The notes below the pieces were generated by a model. That model was not told the origin of the DNA. It saw only the letters and a list, made by a program, of their open reading frames with translations, and made no database searches. A stretch of DNA of 23,994 nt from Elysia marginata (lineage: Eukaryota; Mollusca; Gastropoda; Plakobranchidae), in assembly GCA_019649035.1 (NCBI GenBank), contig BMAT01007240.1:545667-569660 (forward strand), read 5' to 3'. This document shows positions 1 to 9,634 of this stretch, piece by piece (position 1 is the stretch's first letter; each line of letters opens with the position of its first letter). The translations under genes and the position numbers were made by a program.

Positions 1-376
1 CTAGAAATGATGAAGTATAAGAGAAAGAAAAGGGATATAATTCCAAATTCAAAGTAAAAAAGATATAGCAGGTGGTGACAAAACTACAATGTATATTCAA
101 ACCTTAAGCAGTAGAATTTACGAAAAATCATAATTACAAATGATATTAACATAATTAATACACATGCATGATACAAACTATACCATAAACCGCAACAAAA
201 CGAATGTACCGGTACAAAATCAATTTAAACTCAAACAACAAAGGGAAATAAATAGGCTAAAGGTTATTTGATATAAATCCGAAACCCAACTTACCCAAGG
301 ACAAATTTTAACCTTAGATAAATGAATTTGAATTTAATACCAACAACCTACCATGACTCCCATCAAGTAATTTAGG
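1..376. other. AT-rich spacer, no gene seen
   Basis: No reading frame, splice pattern or recognisable repeat family is visible here. The sequence is adenine-rich on the + strand and leads directly into the minisatellite that follows. Confidence 0.5.
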
Positions 377-532
377 TTATCAAGCACATGGCATGAACAA
401 AGAACTTAAGTTATCAAAGCACATGGCGTAAACAAAGAACTTAAAGTTATCAAAGCACAAGGCTTAAAAGAGAACTTAAGTTAAAAAATCACATGGCATA
501 AAAAAAGAACTTTACTTATCAAAGCACATGGC
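377..532. repeat. Minisatellite, about 35-bp unit, 4.5 copies
   Basis: Consecutive units begin at 377, 411, 447 and 481, with a partial fifth at 516. Each follows the pattern TTATCAAAGCACATGGC, then a short A-rich stretch and AGAACTTAA. Unit lengths are 34, 36, 34 and 35 bp. The copies differ by substitutions and small indels, so the array is not freshly homogenised. There are no unique spacers between identical repeats, so this is a plain tandem repeat and not a CRISPR array. Confidence 0.88.
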
Positions 533-1054
533 TCCAGAAAACTATTTCGAACACATCATCAATATCTGAATGAAAAAAGTAAACTGATTAAAAGCAATAA
601 GCAATGTAATAAAAAATACATCTTCCGTACCATTAGTAGGGTAATGATAACTTGGTCTGTAAGACTACAGGGAACACAGTACAAAGGAAAATGGGCCACT
701 CATGCCTTCTTTATCTAAAGATAGTAAACATAGTTGCCACTTTATGATTCTCAAAAAGGAGGAACTTAACTGGTGGTAACAGATGATGAGACCGCCGAAG
801 GCGGGAGCTTTTCTAGGGGGTCCAGGGGCAACAGTCGACAGCACCATAACCCCTCCCATCCACCCACCGCTTTGCCACTCAGAGAAACAGCTTTAAAAAA
901 AAGAAGTTTCATAGTGAAAGTCTTTATTCAGCCCCTCAGTGCGAACTGCAGACAAAACGGGAACATCCAAATCGGATCAAAGGCAACCAGTTTAGCGCAT
1001 TCCATCACATGCATGCTGTCTACATCGGAACCGTTATATGGCTCCTTTTTTTAT
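533..1054. other. Spacer with a GC-richer patch, no gene supported
   Basis: A GC-richer patch at about 785-890 (AGACCGCCGAAGGCGGGAGC and following bases) has short open frames on both strands. None resembles a protein I know. It may be the decayed upstream part of the LINE that becomes recognisable from about 1055. Confidence 0.35.
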
Positions 1055-1560
1055 CTGCGTTGTTTTCCTCCCAAGACAAGGACAATGCAATAAGTTCTCT
1101 TTGCTAACGACTGCGCCCTTGTGGTTCACACAGGTTCTGACCTACAGGGACCACAAAGCTCTTGATCTTACTGCCAGTCTTGGCAATACAGAGTTACTTA
1201 ACCAACCTGGACCAAACACACATTCACCTGCACCCAGTATTGTCACCAGCTACGCGTCTCTCGCCAATGGAGCACATTTCAAGTACGTGGGAAGCTTAAT
1301 TTCTTGTGATTTTTTTTTTGGATGAGGACATCGCCTCTAGAATGTAAAGCAAGCCAGACGATAGGCAGGCTGCGCACTAGAGTGTTGAACCAGCACGATA
1401 TTCAGCAAAACAAAAACTGAAGTTTTGTGCTCCCACCCTTCCAATAGGATCTGATGGACCCACCTCGTGCATCACAGAGTCATGTCCAAATGAACAAAGG
1501 GGCGTCCTGTTTAGACCTCATGGTTACACATTTAAGTCATTTTCTCGCATCTGGAGAACG
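1055..1560 (+). mobile_element. Decayed non-LTR retrotransposon, reverse-transcriptase C-terminal half
   Basis: Conceptual translation with several frame changes and stops matches the order of motifs in a common animal LINE ORF2. First comes a degenerate FADD-type catalytic box reading FANDCALV (1100-1123). An ELLNQPGPNTHSPAP segment (about 1189-1233) follows, then HFKYVGSLIS (about 1276-1305). DEDIASRM, GRLRT and VLNQHDIQ-like pieces lie at 1321-1407, and a VLCSHPSN-like remnant near 1425-1450. The second catalytic aspartate position is shifted or mutated, and the frame breaks at least twice, so the element is dead. The exact 5' limit is unclear, as is whether anything downstream of 1560 belongs to it. 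The clade is not assigned. Confidence 0.75.
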
Positions 1561-2218
1561 TTAGGAGGCATTGCAACAATATACAAAGACTCTTTCAGGT
1601 GCGCATGCAAGCGGTTCTTCAAAACTGCTCAAGTAACAATTCAAAAGCATTCAAATACTCTAAATCTTTTCTGTATAGATCTACTGGCTGAATGCCCGAT
1701 CATGCTCGGGATGAAGTAGTCACTCAATACAAAAGTTCACAGGACCTCTTTGTATATCTGGCTCTTCCATTTGTTGATAGGTGGTATATCGATGTTGTGT
1801 CGCCAGTCCTTGATAGAGCGACATACAGCATCCCATGGCTGAAAATTGATTGGAATAGATGGATACCAACAATTTTCAAGGACCGGCCTTGCGCTTTATT
1901 GATGTATTATAGGTCTGGAGTTTGATAGGGGGTTGAATATGTTGTACATTCAACATGTAGATATTATTATGATAATGTATAGGTATAGATTTTGACAGAA
2001 AGGCCTTGCCTCCTCGAGATTCCTCCCGTCGCATCATGAAAGATTGTGATCTATTTCTAAGGATAAGACTTTAGACTACAATGTTTATTATTATCATTTT
2101 CAATAGCAAGAGGAGTATTGTGATACATGTAAAAGGATGTTGTGATATATAAGAAAACCTGATATGAATCTGGACCTTAGACTTAAGCGTAAAGAAATTG
2201 TCTCTGCAACAAAAAAAG
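1561..2218. other. Spacer, possible extension of LINE debris
   Basis: A 77-codon open frame at 1692-1925 (MPDHARDEVV..., ending YRSGV) is tryptophan- and proline-containing and reads somewhat like protein. I do not recognise it, and it has no neighbouring coding exon. It may be further retroelement debris. The rest of the segment is AT-rich with no visible structure. Confidence 0.3.
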
Positions 2219-2265
2219 CAAAAAAAAAAAGTTCACGTTCACAGGATTCGAACCCGGTACCTCCT
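2219..2265 (-). repeat. 3' half of a tRNA-like sequence (B box, then T-run), separated from its 5' half
   Basis: On the minus strand, 2254-2244 reads GGTTCGAATCC, a perfect internal Pol III B box. It is preceded by AGGAGGTACCG and followed within about 25 bases by an 11-T run (2230-2220 on the plus-strand scale), which could act as a Pol III terminator. No A box lies directly upstream because a LINE fragment intervenes. The 5' half with the A box is at 2744-2783. The acceptor-stem sequences do not pair convincingly, so this is a SINE head or tRNA relic and not a working tRNA gene. Confidence 0.62.
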
Positions 2266-2736
2266 TAATGCAAAGAAAAGAATCCTGGCGTGCTACGTAT
2301 AGACAGTTTTCAACTATGGTTGCGAAGCATGGACATATTCCAAGACGGTTCAAAAGAAGATACAGACGTTCGAATTGTGGTGATACAGGAGACTTCTCAA
2401 GGTCCTTTGGACAGAATAGAAAAACAACAAAGAAATTGTACAAATAGCCAATGTCGGCGAAAGACTGTTGCAAAAACTTATGAAGCAGAAACTTGGGTAT
2501 GCTGGACACATCATGAGAGGCAGCTCGGGACATTTGCTACAACTATCCCTAGAGAGAAAAATCGAAGGGAAGAGAGGACAGGGAATGCCGAGAAGGAACT
2601 GGATGGACGATGTAAAGGAATGGTCGGGGTCGACACACTATGGAGATACTAAACAGAAGGCTGAGAACAGACACTGACAAGAATGGAGAGACATGGTTGC
2701 CAAGCTTCGGATCGAAGACGGCACTTGATTATTATC
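2266..2736 (+). mobile_element. 5'-truncated LINE 3' fragment inserted in a tRNA-like sequence
   Basis: The frame starting near 2273 reads KRILACYV, then FNYGCEAWTYSK, a KIQTFELW/YRRLLKVLWT segment, the region GYAGHIMRGSSGHLL, then KIEGKRGQGMPRRNWMDDVK and finally EWRDMVAKLRIEDGT (ending about 2727). These are in the order of the C-terminal tail of a LINE ORF2. Four in-frame stops show it is dead. It ends in TTGATTATTATC, an ATT-type tail as used by some non-LTR elements. ACCTCCT flanks the insert on both sides (2259-2265 and 2737-2743), consistent with a 7-bp target-site duplication. The fragment is 471 bp. Confidence 0.8.
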
Positions 2737-2743
2737 ACCTCCT

Positions 2744-2783
2744 GAGTATGAGGCAATAGCTCTACCAACTAAGCTATAGCCTT
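2744..2783 (-). repeat. 5' half of a tRNA-like sequence (A box and D arm)
   Basis: On the minus strand, 2781-2759 contains GGCTATAGCTTAGTTGG followed by TAGAGC. It matches a tRNA D arm and Pol III A box (TAGCTTAGTTGG at 2776-2765), and an anticodon-arm-like segment follows. Joined across the LINE insertion to the B box at 2254-2244, it gives one tRNA-like unit of normal A-to-B box spacing. It is probably the head of a tRNA-derived SINE. Confidence 0.62.
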
Positions 2784-3094
2784 TGAGTGAATGGGGCGAT
2801 TACAAACATCATAATCAGCCTACTTTTCTGATACTTTCCTAATGAAGATTGGGGTGGTCTAGAGTAATAACGTGACTTGAAATGGCTGTTGTTATTACAT
2901 GGAGTACTGACACCTGCCGTTTATTTCATGTGCTCATCTGGTCTCAAAATCAAAGTAAAAAATTCAAACTGTATTCAGTGAAAATTTGAGGCAAATCGGT
3001 TCCGTAGTAAGGTCTGGGGGCGATTCTGGGGTGAATTTTTTTAAAATATAAGATCGACCGCAACCATCCGAAGCTAACAAAATAAAAACAAACT
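2784..3094. other. Spacer, no gene seen
   Basis: No open frame of note and no repeat I can name. The right end may include the decayed 5' part of the LINE that begins to be recognisable near 3095. Confidence 0.4.
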
Positions 3095-4755
3095 CATTCT
3101 ACAACTACTCAATTGTGAAGTTGAAATATTGTTTGCCTCGGTAATCAACAATACCTCATTTTACGTTCGTAGGCGACTTCGACTTGAAGTGAAACTCGTA
3201 GATTGAAAAGGAAGTTTGATCACCTGGATCTTGTGCAGTCGATTCAACCCCCTACGCTCAAAGCAGGACGCATACTAGATTTAGTTGTCACATCGCTGGT
3301 TTTTTTCTTACTTGCACAGTTCTTCTGTCAGTGACAGCTTCATTTCTGGCCAATCGTTTATATTGTGTGCCACTACTCTGTAAAAGACACAAATCTATAG
3401 TATAAAGAGAACTGTTACAACAAGAAATCTGAAAGTTACAAACAGCGCGACAATTAAAAAAAATAATCCATACTTAGAACTTTATTAAGATAAACACTTG
3501 AAATTCGCTCGTGCGAAAGCGTTGGATTTCCACGCATCTGTCACCAACTGGACCATTCGACAGTGGAGGCACGAGCCCTAGTACTCGGATGAAATCTATG
3601 GTGCCAAACAGAAGCGGCGAGCTGCAGATAGGACATGGTAAAAAACAGGTTTCGAATTCCCAGAGATATTTTCGCACCGGTCAGGAAGACTGTCAACTTC
3701 CTTATACGCAATCTAAAGAGAAATTTTTTCTTCACAAACTGGTCCCCGCAACATCATGCAAAATTTGTTAAACATTTCGAACGAGCTGTTAGGACAGACA
3801 ACTCGCAGTGTTTGTGGAGCCAAAAAGTCTGTAAAGACTGCAAATCTTTTCGTTTTTAAAATCTCTATTAGATTATAGAAGACCTGGAGTTTGTTTGTTG
3901 TTTCAAAACAGTTTCTCCAGACCAACTTCGAGGGAACAAAACTTGAATAGTTTGATGTGGTAAGTACAAATACAGTGCATAAGATTATTTCCCACTGTGC
4001 TAACAAACCATAAGATGTAGACTCCATCCCAACAGAGCTGTTAAAACAGTGTCTTGACTTTTCGTCCGTGATAGGTTCTACACCTGTGTTGAATCAGTGC
4101 CTCCAGGATGTCACTGTTCCAGATTGCTTTAAGAAAGCACTAGTAAATCCTTTGCTGTAAAAAATCTGGTCTTGATGAAATTAAGCTTAAGAATTTTTGA
4201 CATGTGTCTAACCTCTCCTTTTTGTCAAAGTTTTGGGCAAAAATTGTTGCCCATCAAGTTTTAAACACAAGCAAAGGTCGAAAACAAAACTTCCATCCCG
4301 CAAACATAGTTGGCCATATCACGGAGACGACTCTTCTCAAGGTGTCAAGTGACATTCTCAACATCGTTGATGAAAAAAAAATGTGTCCATGCTATGACTG
4401 ATTTTTCAATAGGTCTAACGTTTTATACAATATACCATGTAATTTACATAAGTAGATCTATATAAAAAAAAAAAAAACAAACAAAAAAAAAATCCAAAAC
4501 AATTGGCATTACTGGGAATGACTGGTGCTGCCCTGTTTCAGTCATATGTATCTAATCGTCATCAAGGTGTGAAAATATGTTGTGATCAGCCTGACTGGTG
4601 CACAGGATTCTGTGCAAAACCCGAGAATTTTTACTTTGTATACCCAACCACTGGCTAGAATCCTCGATAAGTTTAATTTGAATTATCATTTTATGTCGAC
4701 GACTATCATACTTACATAAGTTTCTAATCAGATCATCGACGGGCCTTCTGCTCAT
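3095..4755 (+). mobile_element. Decayed CR1/L2-like LINE ORF2 (endonuclease end to RT catalytic box)
   Basis: Frame-broken translation follows a LINE ORF2 in order. An endonuclease FVGDF motif lies near 3165-3180, and DHLDLVQ with LKAGRILDLVVTS (about 3216-3300) is the end of the endonuclease domain. KREIFSS lies near 3715, and IPTELLKQCLD with VPDCFKKALVNPLL (about 4025-4158) opens the RT region. SNLSFLSKFWAKIVAHQVLN lies at 4204-4270 and DILNIVDEKK near 4350-4380. After that come FYTIYHVIYIS, GMTGAALFQSYVSNRHQGV (about 4510-4570), FTLYTQPLARILDKFNLNYH, and an FYVDDYHTYISF catalytic box (about 4690-4725). Many stops and frameshifts, plus an A-rich tract at 4462-4490, show it is long dead. 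The clade call rests on motif resemblance from memory and is moderate. Confidence 0.78.
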
Positions 4756-5589
4756 CAAGATGACTTCTCCTGTAGGCCTATTGCCCTCGTAGCGCGTTTG
4801 GCATTTTTTACTTCATTATAACTTTGACAGAGTATGCCTAGAATAGTAGAATCTTCCTCTCCGGTTAATGATTGTCTTATAAAATCAGCCAAGGCAGGTG
4901 GTTCAGCCTGGTAGTGAAAGCCGCTGTACTGCATTACCATTAAAAAAGTTAATAGGACACTTAAATTTTGGAATAATTTTTCATACAAAAGACGATATTT
5001 TTAGTCTACGGAGGTGAAATAATCCACGTTTTTCAGAAATCGTTGAAAGTTTTGAGAAATGGTAGAATGAAATTAAAAGCCTTTTGTCATCCACCCTTTG
5101 TCTACAATCGATTTATAAAGTATGACAATTTTTATTACAAATTTGTCAATTTTGAAAGGGCCGGTCGACAACTAAACTCGGCGACTCTATTTTTTTCTGA
5201 AAACGAGGCTGATATTTCTTCGCCATTGATCGGTTGATCTATTTTCTTATGGCGGGTATGTGTCGGAAATACAAGCCTGCAGGATGCCTGTGAAATTATA
5301 AATTAACTTTTATCAGGTCGCACTTAAATACGTCTTGGATTGATGAATTTTTCTTTAAAATGATACTTGTTTGATCCACTTAATTAATTTGGGCATCGAA
5401 ATTGTAGGCCTAGGTGAGTCAAGAGTAAGTCAGAATTTGTTTCAGTCATGGACCACATTTCAGTGAAGAGTGCATCTTTGTAAAGGGAGACAACATTAGA
5501 TTTGTAGTACAATTCAAGTTTATAAATATCATTTCTACTGTAATCTAAAATTTGGTCCGAGATCTTGATAAAAATACGAAAGGTCTGTT
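4756..5589. other. Spacer, no gene supported
   Basis: Short open frames occur on both strands (for example 4755-4988 minus and 5043-5237 plus) but show no family resemblance. TAGGCCTA words occur at about 4773 and 5405. Donor-like sequences GTGAGT (about 5414) and GTAAGT (about 5425) occur without a recognisable exon upstream. Confidence 0.4.
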
Positions 5590-5940
5590 TTAAATATCTG
5601 GGTTTCTTGACTAGATTTAGATCTATATAATTTAGAATCTAGAGCTTTAGCAGGCTTAGCCTAGAGGGCAGGTTACAGAATCTAGATCTAGATTCAGATA
5701 TGACTGCAGCAAAGCCCAGTCCCAAGCCAGGCCTTCCATGTTTTGGTCTGCTAAAACAAAAATACATTTGTAAAATTCCAGTCTAGATCTAGACTATATG
5801 ATGTAGATAGAGATTTAATCTACTAAAGATCTAGATCTAGTTACTTTGAACATTTGCTGTCCCTGGAGACTTTTCCAGGTCGATTACAAGATAAGAATAT
5901 TCATTATTGACTTTTAAAGTAGTAAAGATCTAAAATCTAG
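5590..5940. repeat. Cluster of CTAGATCTAG palindromes
   Basis: The word AGATCTAGATCT and its variants recur through this stretch. Two perfect palindromes are GAATCTAGATCTAGATTC (5678-5695) and AGTCTAGATCTAGACT (5780-5795). Further partial copies lie near 5610-5645, 5827-5840 and 5925-5940. The spacing is irregular, so this is a dispersed-word cluster and not a clean tandem array. Confidence 0.7.
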
Positions 5941-6658
5941 GCCCCGTAGTCGCAACACCGTAGTAAATTTAGACGCCCGTCTAAATCGTTTTAGTCATAA
6001 CGTTACACTAGTTATCAATTCACAACACACGACTTGCGTAAAGCAGACTTGACTAACTTACACGGCTGTGATAGGTCGTGTAACTCGTGACTTAGCTATG
6101 TAAACAAGCAATGGCGACTGATGCGGCTCGGTCATTGAAGTCCATGGGCTTGATTACAAGCAGTGGGCTGTTAGTTTCTTAGTTTCGTGGTAAAAAAAAC
6201 CCCTTTTAAAACCACTTCGACAGTCTTGATTATAAGAATCTTGAGGGAAAACAGTTGATAAACAACAGTCAGAATAATCAGCGATGTCCTGAATAGACTA
6301 GTTAAAGTAACAAAGAAAAATGAACCAACAACAGCTACAATAAAACTGTAGGCAAAGATGATGGGCTATGAATATAGCCTTTTTGTTCAATTTTCCCATT
6401 TCTCTCGGCATTCAAGTTTCAACTTGAAAAAAATCACAGGTTTGCCGCCCGGCGAAGTAAGAAAGCTCTTTCGCATGTCTGTCTTAAATCGGGCTCTTTC
6501 TAGCGGGGATGTGAATTTCACGTGACAACATGAGGCTGGCAGTCAGGCGCCACGGTCTACCGCACACGCGCCAAGCGGATGAACCATGGAAACGAAAGGG
6601 AAAAGTAACAGGAACTGATTTTGCGCATGTGCGATGGCTCTTGCTCCCGTTAACGAGG
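5941..6658 (+). promoter_or_regulatory. Candidate CpG-rich promoter / 5'-UTR region of the ZMYM-like gene
   Basis: CpG dinucleotides are visibly denser here than in the flanking AT-rich sequence, particularly at 5941-6150 and 6440-6660. TGCGCATGTGCG at 6622-6633 is one mismatch from the NRF1 core GCGCATGCGC. The coding exon at 11460 has a splice acceptor just 12 bases before its ATG, so the gene must have at least one upstream non-coding exon, and this is the only promoter-like stretch in the preceding 6 kb. Possible first donors are GAA|GTAAGA (6457) and GAGG|GTAAAA (6659). No transcription start site can be fixed from sequence. The region could equally belong to a divergent gene off the left side. 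Confidence 0.35.
5967..5986. repeat. Perfect 9-bp inverted repeat with 2-bp spacer
   Basis: ATTTAGACG, then CC, then CGTCTAAAT. The arms are exact reverse complements and sit at the left end of the CpG-richer region. It may be a dyad protein-binding site or chance. Nothing else supports a function. Confidence 0.6.
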
Positions 6659-6775
6659 GTAAAACAAACTATAAGTCTGAAGTAGCTAGAAGGGGGCCTG
6701 CGTGACTTTTGTGCATGCAGCGTAAAGTCTGACTTTAAACACTGTCTAGCTACTTCACAACTAAGTTTGTAAAAC
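6659..6775. repeat. Imperfect inverted repeat, MITE-like or foldback
   Basis: The left arm at 6659-6690 (GTAAAACAAACT ... GAAGTAGCTAGA) is closely matched by the reverse complement of the right arm at 6745-6775 (TCTAGCTACTTC ... AGTTTGTAAAAC). The arms are about 31 bp and enclose a 54-bp loop with GTGCATGCAG and AAAGTCTGACTTT. Arm identity is high at the inner and outer ends with mismatches in the middle. Target-site duplications are not obvious. Confidence 0.6.
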
Positions 6776-9559
6776 GTCAGACGTACGCTACTACATTGTT
6801 GTGACTTTGGCCCCTTATCTAGTTTCTAACAGGTCAGATTACTTAACATTTATTCTACTTTTTCTTTATCTAGATCTTTAGTCCTAAACATTTTTATTTT
6901 CAAAATATTTTTTCTTTACATGTTATAGGCCATTTCTTATTAAAATGAACCTTTGAAAACAAGCCATATTTTAAGTTTGATATTATAATTCAGGATTTAT
7001 TCTGACTGACAGATTGATGAAATGAAGGGGATGATAACCCATTTTAACACCAGCGGGCCAATCCCAGGATTAAGCCAGTAATTCTATTAGACCTGTGGTT
7101 AAACTGCTGTTAAAGTAGTCAACATCGATCAATAGCCTATATTTCAGTTTCAATTTCTATTGACCTGGCAAAATCTCTAACCATTGTAATACAAATAGTT
7201 CAAGAGTAGGCCTGACTAGATTGGCTAGACCTAGGCACTCAGATTTATATAGATCTAGAGATAGGATTTTTGTACAGCGGTGCCACTATATAATTTAATT
7301 GTATACTGCATTAGAAATAATTACTTGATTATTGAATTATTGATTCGAAATTACTTTTTATCACCCTTCATTTTGTGAATACAATATAATGTTTGTTTTG
7401 TTTCTCATAAGAATGCATCTCATTGCACAGGAAAATCAGATAGAACTTGTTGCCATAAAGTTGAGGCTTAGCTAGAGTTGCAACCATCAATGGTAAAATA
7501 CCATCTCTATGGATACAGATCTATGGTGCAATAATAAATACTTATTGACACAAATTTTGGGAGGACAGCTCAGACCTGTTTGTTTCATCAGATGTTTCTG
7601 GTTTAGTTAATAAGAGGAGGTATTTAAGGAGTGCACTTGACTCAGTCAGACAATGACTTGCATCACTAGTAACACTGGTAGTTGAAAATTTAAACTAAAG
7701 TACTCTCTATATAAATAAGACTGAAATGATTTCTATGTAGCCTAAATCTGCAATTTTAATGAAGGCATGAAATAATGGAAATCCAGAACTTTATTTCCAA
7801 TTAAAGTAGAAAAGGAAAACCTGAATTCAACAGCTGGGCCATGTGGTGTGCGTAACATCTGAAGACTATGTACGTCAATTTATGACTTGTTGTCGCCGAA
7901 CAAAATTAATAACAAAAATTCAATCTTATTATATTATACTTGTAACACAGTCCCTTTTTCCCTTGCAGAGAAACGTCTATTTTTTCCCCTTGATTCAAAT
8001 TTTAGTATAACTTTCTTAGTCCATTGGGTGCTTAAAATTTGGTGTTCAATCAATGTCACATGTGACTTATCTTACATGCCTGAATAATCAAAATGAAACT
8101 TTGATCTGAATCACAAAATCACCATTTTCTTGAATAGTTTGTCACAAAATGATACCAGTTTCCATGAACAGTTAAGGGTGCTGTTTAATGCATTTTTTAA
8201 AGTTTTCATGGATTTGTAAGGCATTTTTATGAAAAAATAATGGAACAGTAATTGTGATGTGTGTTACGCTTTATATGTGACATGCCTCATCTTCAAAATG
8301 GTACCAGCTTTTTAAAATTTGCATTAGGTTATTTTGAGTAGTAGGTTTCAATGTCCTTCACACACACACAAAATAGCTGGCTGTGTATTTTAGGCATGCA
8401 TGTATAATGCTTAAATCATCAAAGGGTAAAATTCAACTCTTTCATATAAATTTTAATTTCAAGCCCATTAAATTTGTTAATAAATGGTTAAACATGATTT
8501 ACATAAAGCCCAATCTCCTGAACTCATTTCAATAGATAAATAATGAAGCTTATGAATCATTGTTGGTGGTTTAATGCTTAAATTATGAAAAACATATAGT
8601 CTGGTAGAAGATCATGTTGGAATTTGCTTCTCTCAGTGACGTCAATAACTAACTTCTTTTTAGAAAAGTTTTATAGACATTTTTTAACAAAATTAATTTT
8701 TCTAAAAAATGAATGCTAAATTGTTTAGATTTTCTGTTTTAGTGTTCTAAACTTCTAAACACCTAAAATTCTTTCAGGTACATTTTTAAAGTGCATTGGT
8801 TTGATTTCCATAAATTACACTTAATATGAACTTAAGTCGAATAAGAGGTTTAAAGTCATTTGAATTATCTGTACAGCGTAACATCAGAGCTTGTTGCTTA
8901 AGTATGCATTAAAAGGTCATGATATCTTGAAAGCTGTTTGTACCAAATGAGAGTGCTATACTGGTCACACTCACAGCACTCCTGAAGATTTAATTTCAAA
9001 GGCCAAAACATTGGTGGTGTTTTTAAAATTTATTATAAAGAAAACTGGAGTTAAAAAGTACTGGAGGCTAAAGTATGCACTAAAGTCTCATAATTTGTGT
9101 TAATCACTGGAAACAAGAGTGGCAAGTTATCTTCCCTTTCAAAAACTGTATTACAATGGTAGTCCTGAGGTTGTAATTAACCATCATGATGATCATTAGA
9201 TGATTCAGTTTGTGTATTTAAAATGTCTTGCGTCCAGGCTGAATAAGTGGGATATATCAATTTTCACCTTTGAAAGCGTCGCTGTTTTGAAGAAATTTTC
9301 ATAAGCTTTCAAACGTAATAAATTTAATAAAATTATCACCATTTTGTGGACAAATATTGTGCTTTGTTTAAAGAGATTAGAAGAAAAACTAGACATTTGC
9401 TTAAGAAAAGAATTTGTGACTTATGAATCATTCAGTCGCTGGACGCTAGACATTTATACTTTAATGTTGGACTCTGTTTAAAAGATTGAAGTAACATTGT
9501 TTATTTTGCATATATTCCATTATCAATTTTTCTACTCAATCAGCTCCCCTTGTAAGCGC
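6776..9559. other. AT-rich spacer or first intron, no gene seen
   Basis: About 2.8 kb without any open frame that resembles a protein. A short (CA)6 tract lies at 8359-8370, and single AGATCTAGA and TAGGCCT words occur near 7205-7260. If transcription starts near 6.0-6.7 kb, all of this would be the gene's first intron. Confidence 0.4.
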
Positions 9560-9634
9560 CTTTTGTCTAGTGAGGATTGAACCTGTACCCTTCCTCTCTC
9601 CAGGCGAACATCTTATCCACTCAGCCAACAAAAG
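9560..9634 (-). repeat. tRNA-Ser-like relic, 75 bp (tRNA-derived SINE head or pseudogene)
   Basis: Read on the minus strand from 9634 to 9560, it begins CTTTTGT and ends ACAAAAG, a perfect 7-bp acceptor stem. TGGCTGAGTGG follows the first stem strand and is an exact A-box consensus. The anticodon arm is TTCGC-CTGGAGA-GAGGA, which would put GGA (serine) in the anticodon position. GGTTCAATCC is a near-consensus B box. The D-stem and T-stem pair badly, and the long variable arm expected of tRNA-Ser is missing, so it is unlikely to be a working tRNA. Confidence 0.6.

Noticed and set aside
377..532. CRISPR-like array
   Set aside because: Whole units repeat with mutations and there are no unique spacers. 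The genome is eukaryotic.
1692..1925. 77-codon ORF (MPDHARDEVV...) as a gene
   Set aside because: No family resemblance, no splice context, and it lies between LINE relics.
6111..6182. 23-codon ORF starting MATDAARSL as the true first coding exon
   Set aside because: It terminates at 6182 with no usable donor before the stop that would join to 11460 in frame. Retained only as a possible uORF.
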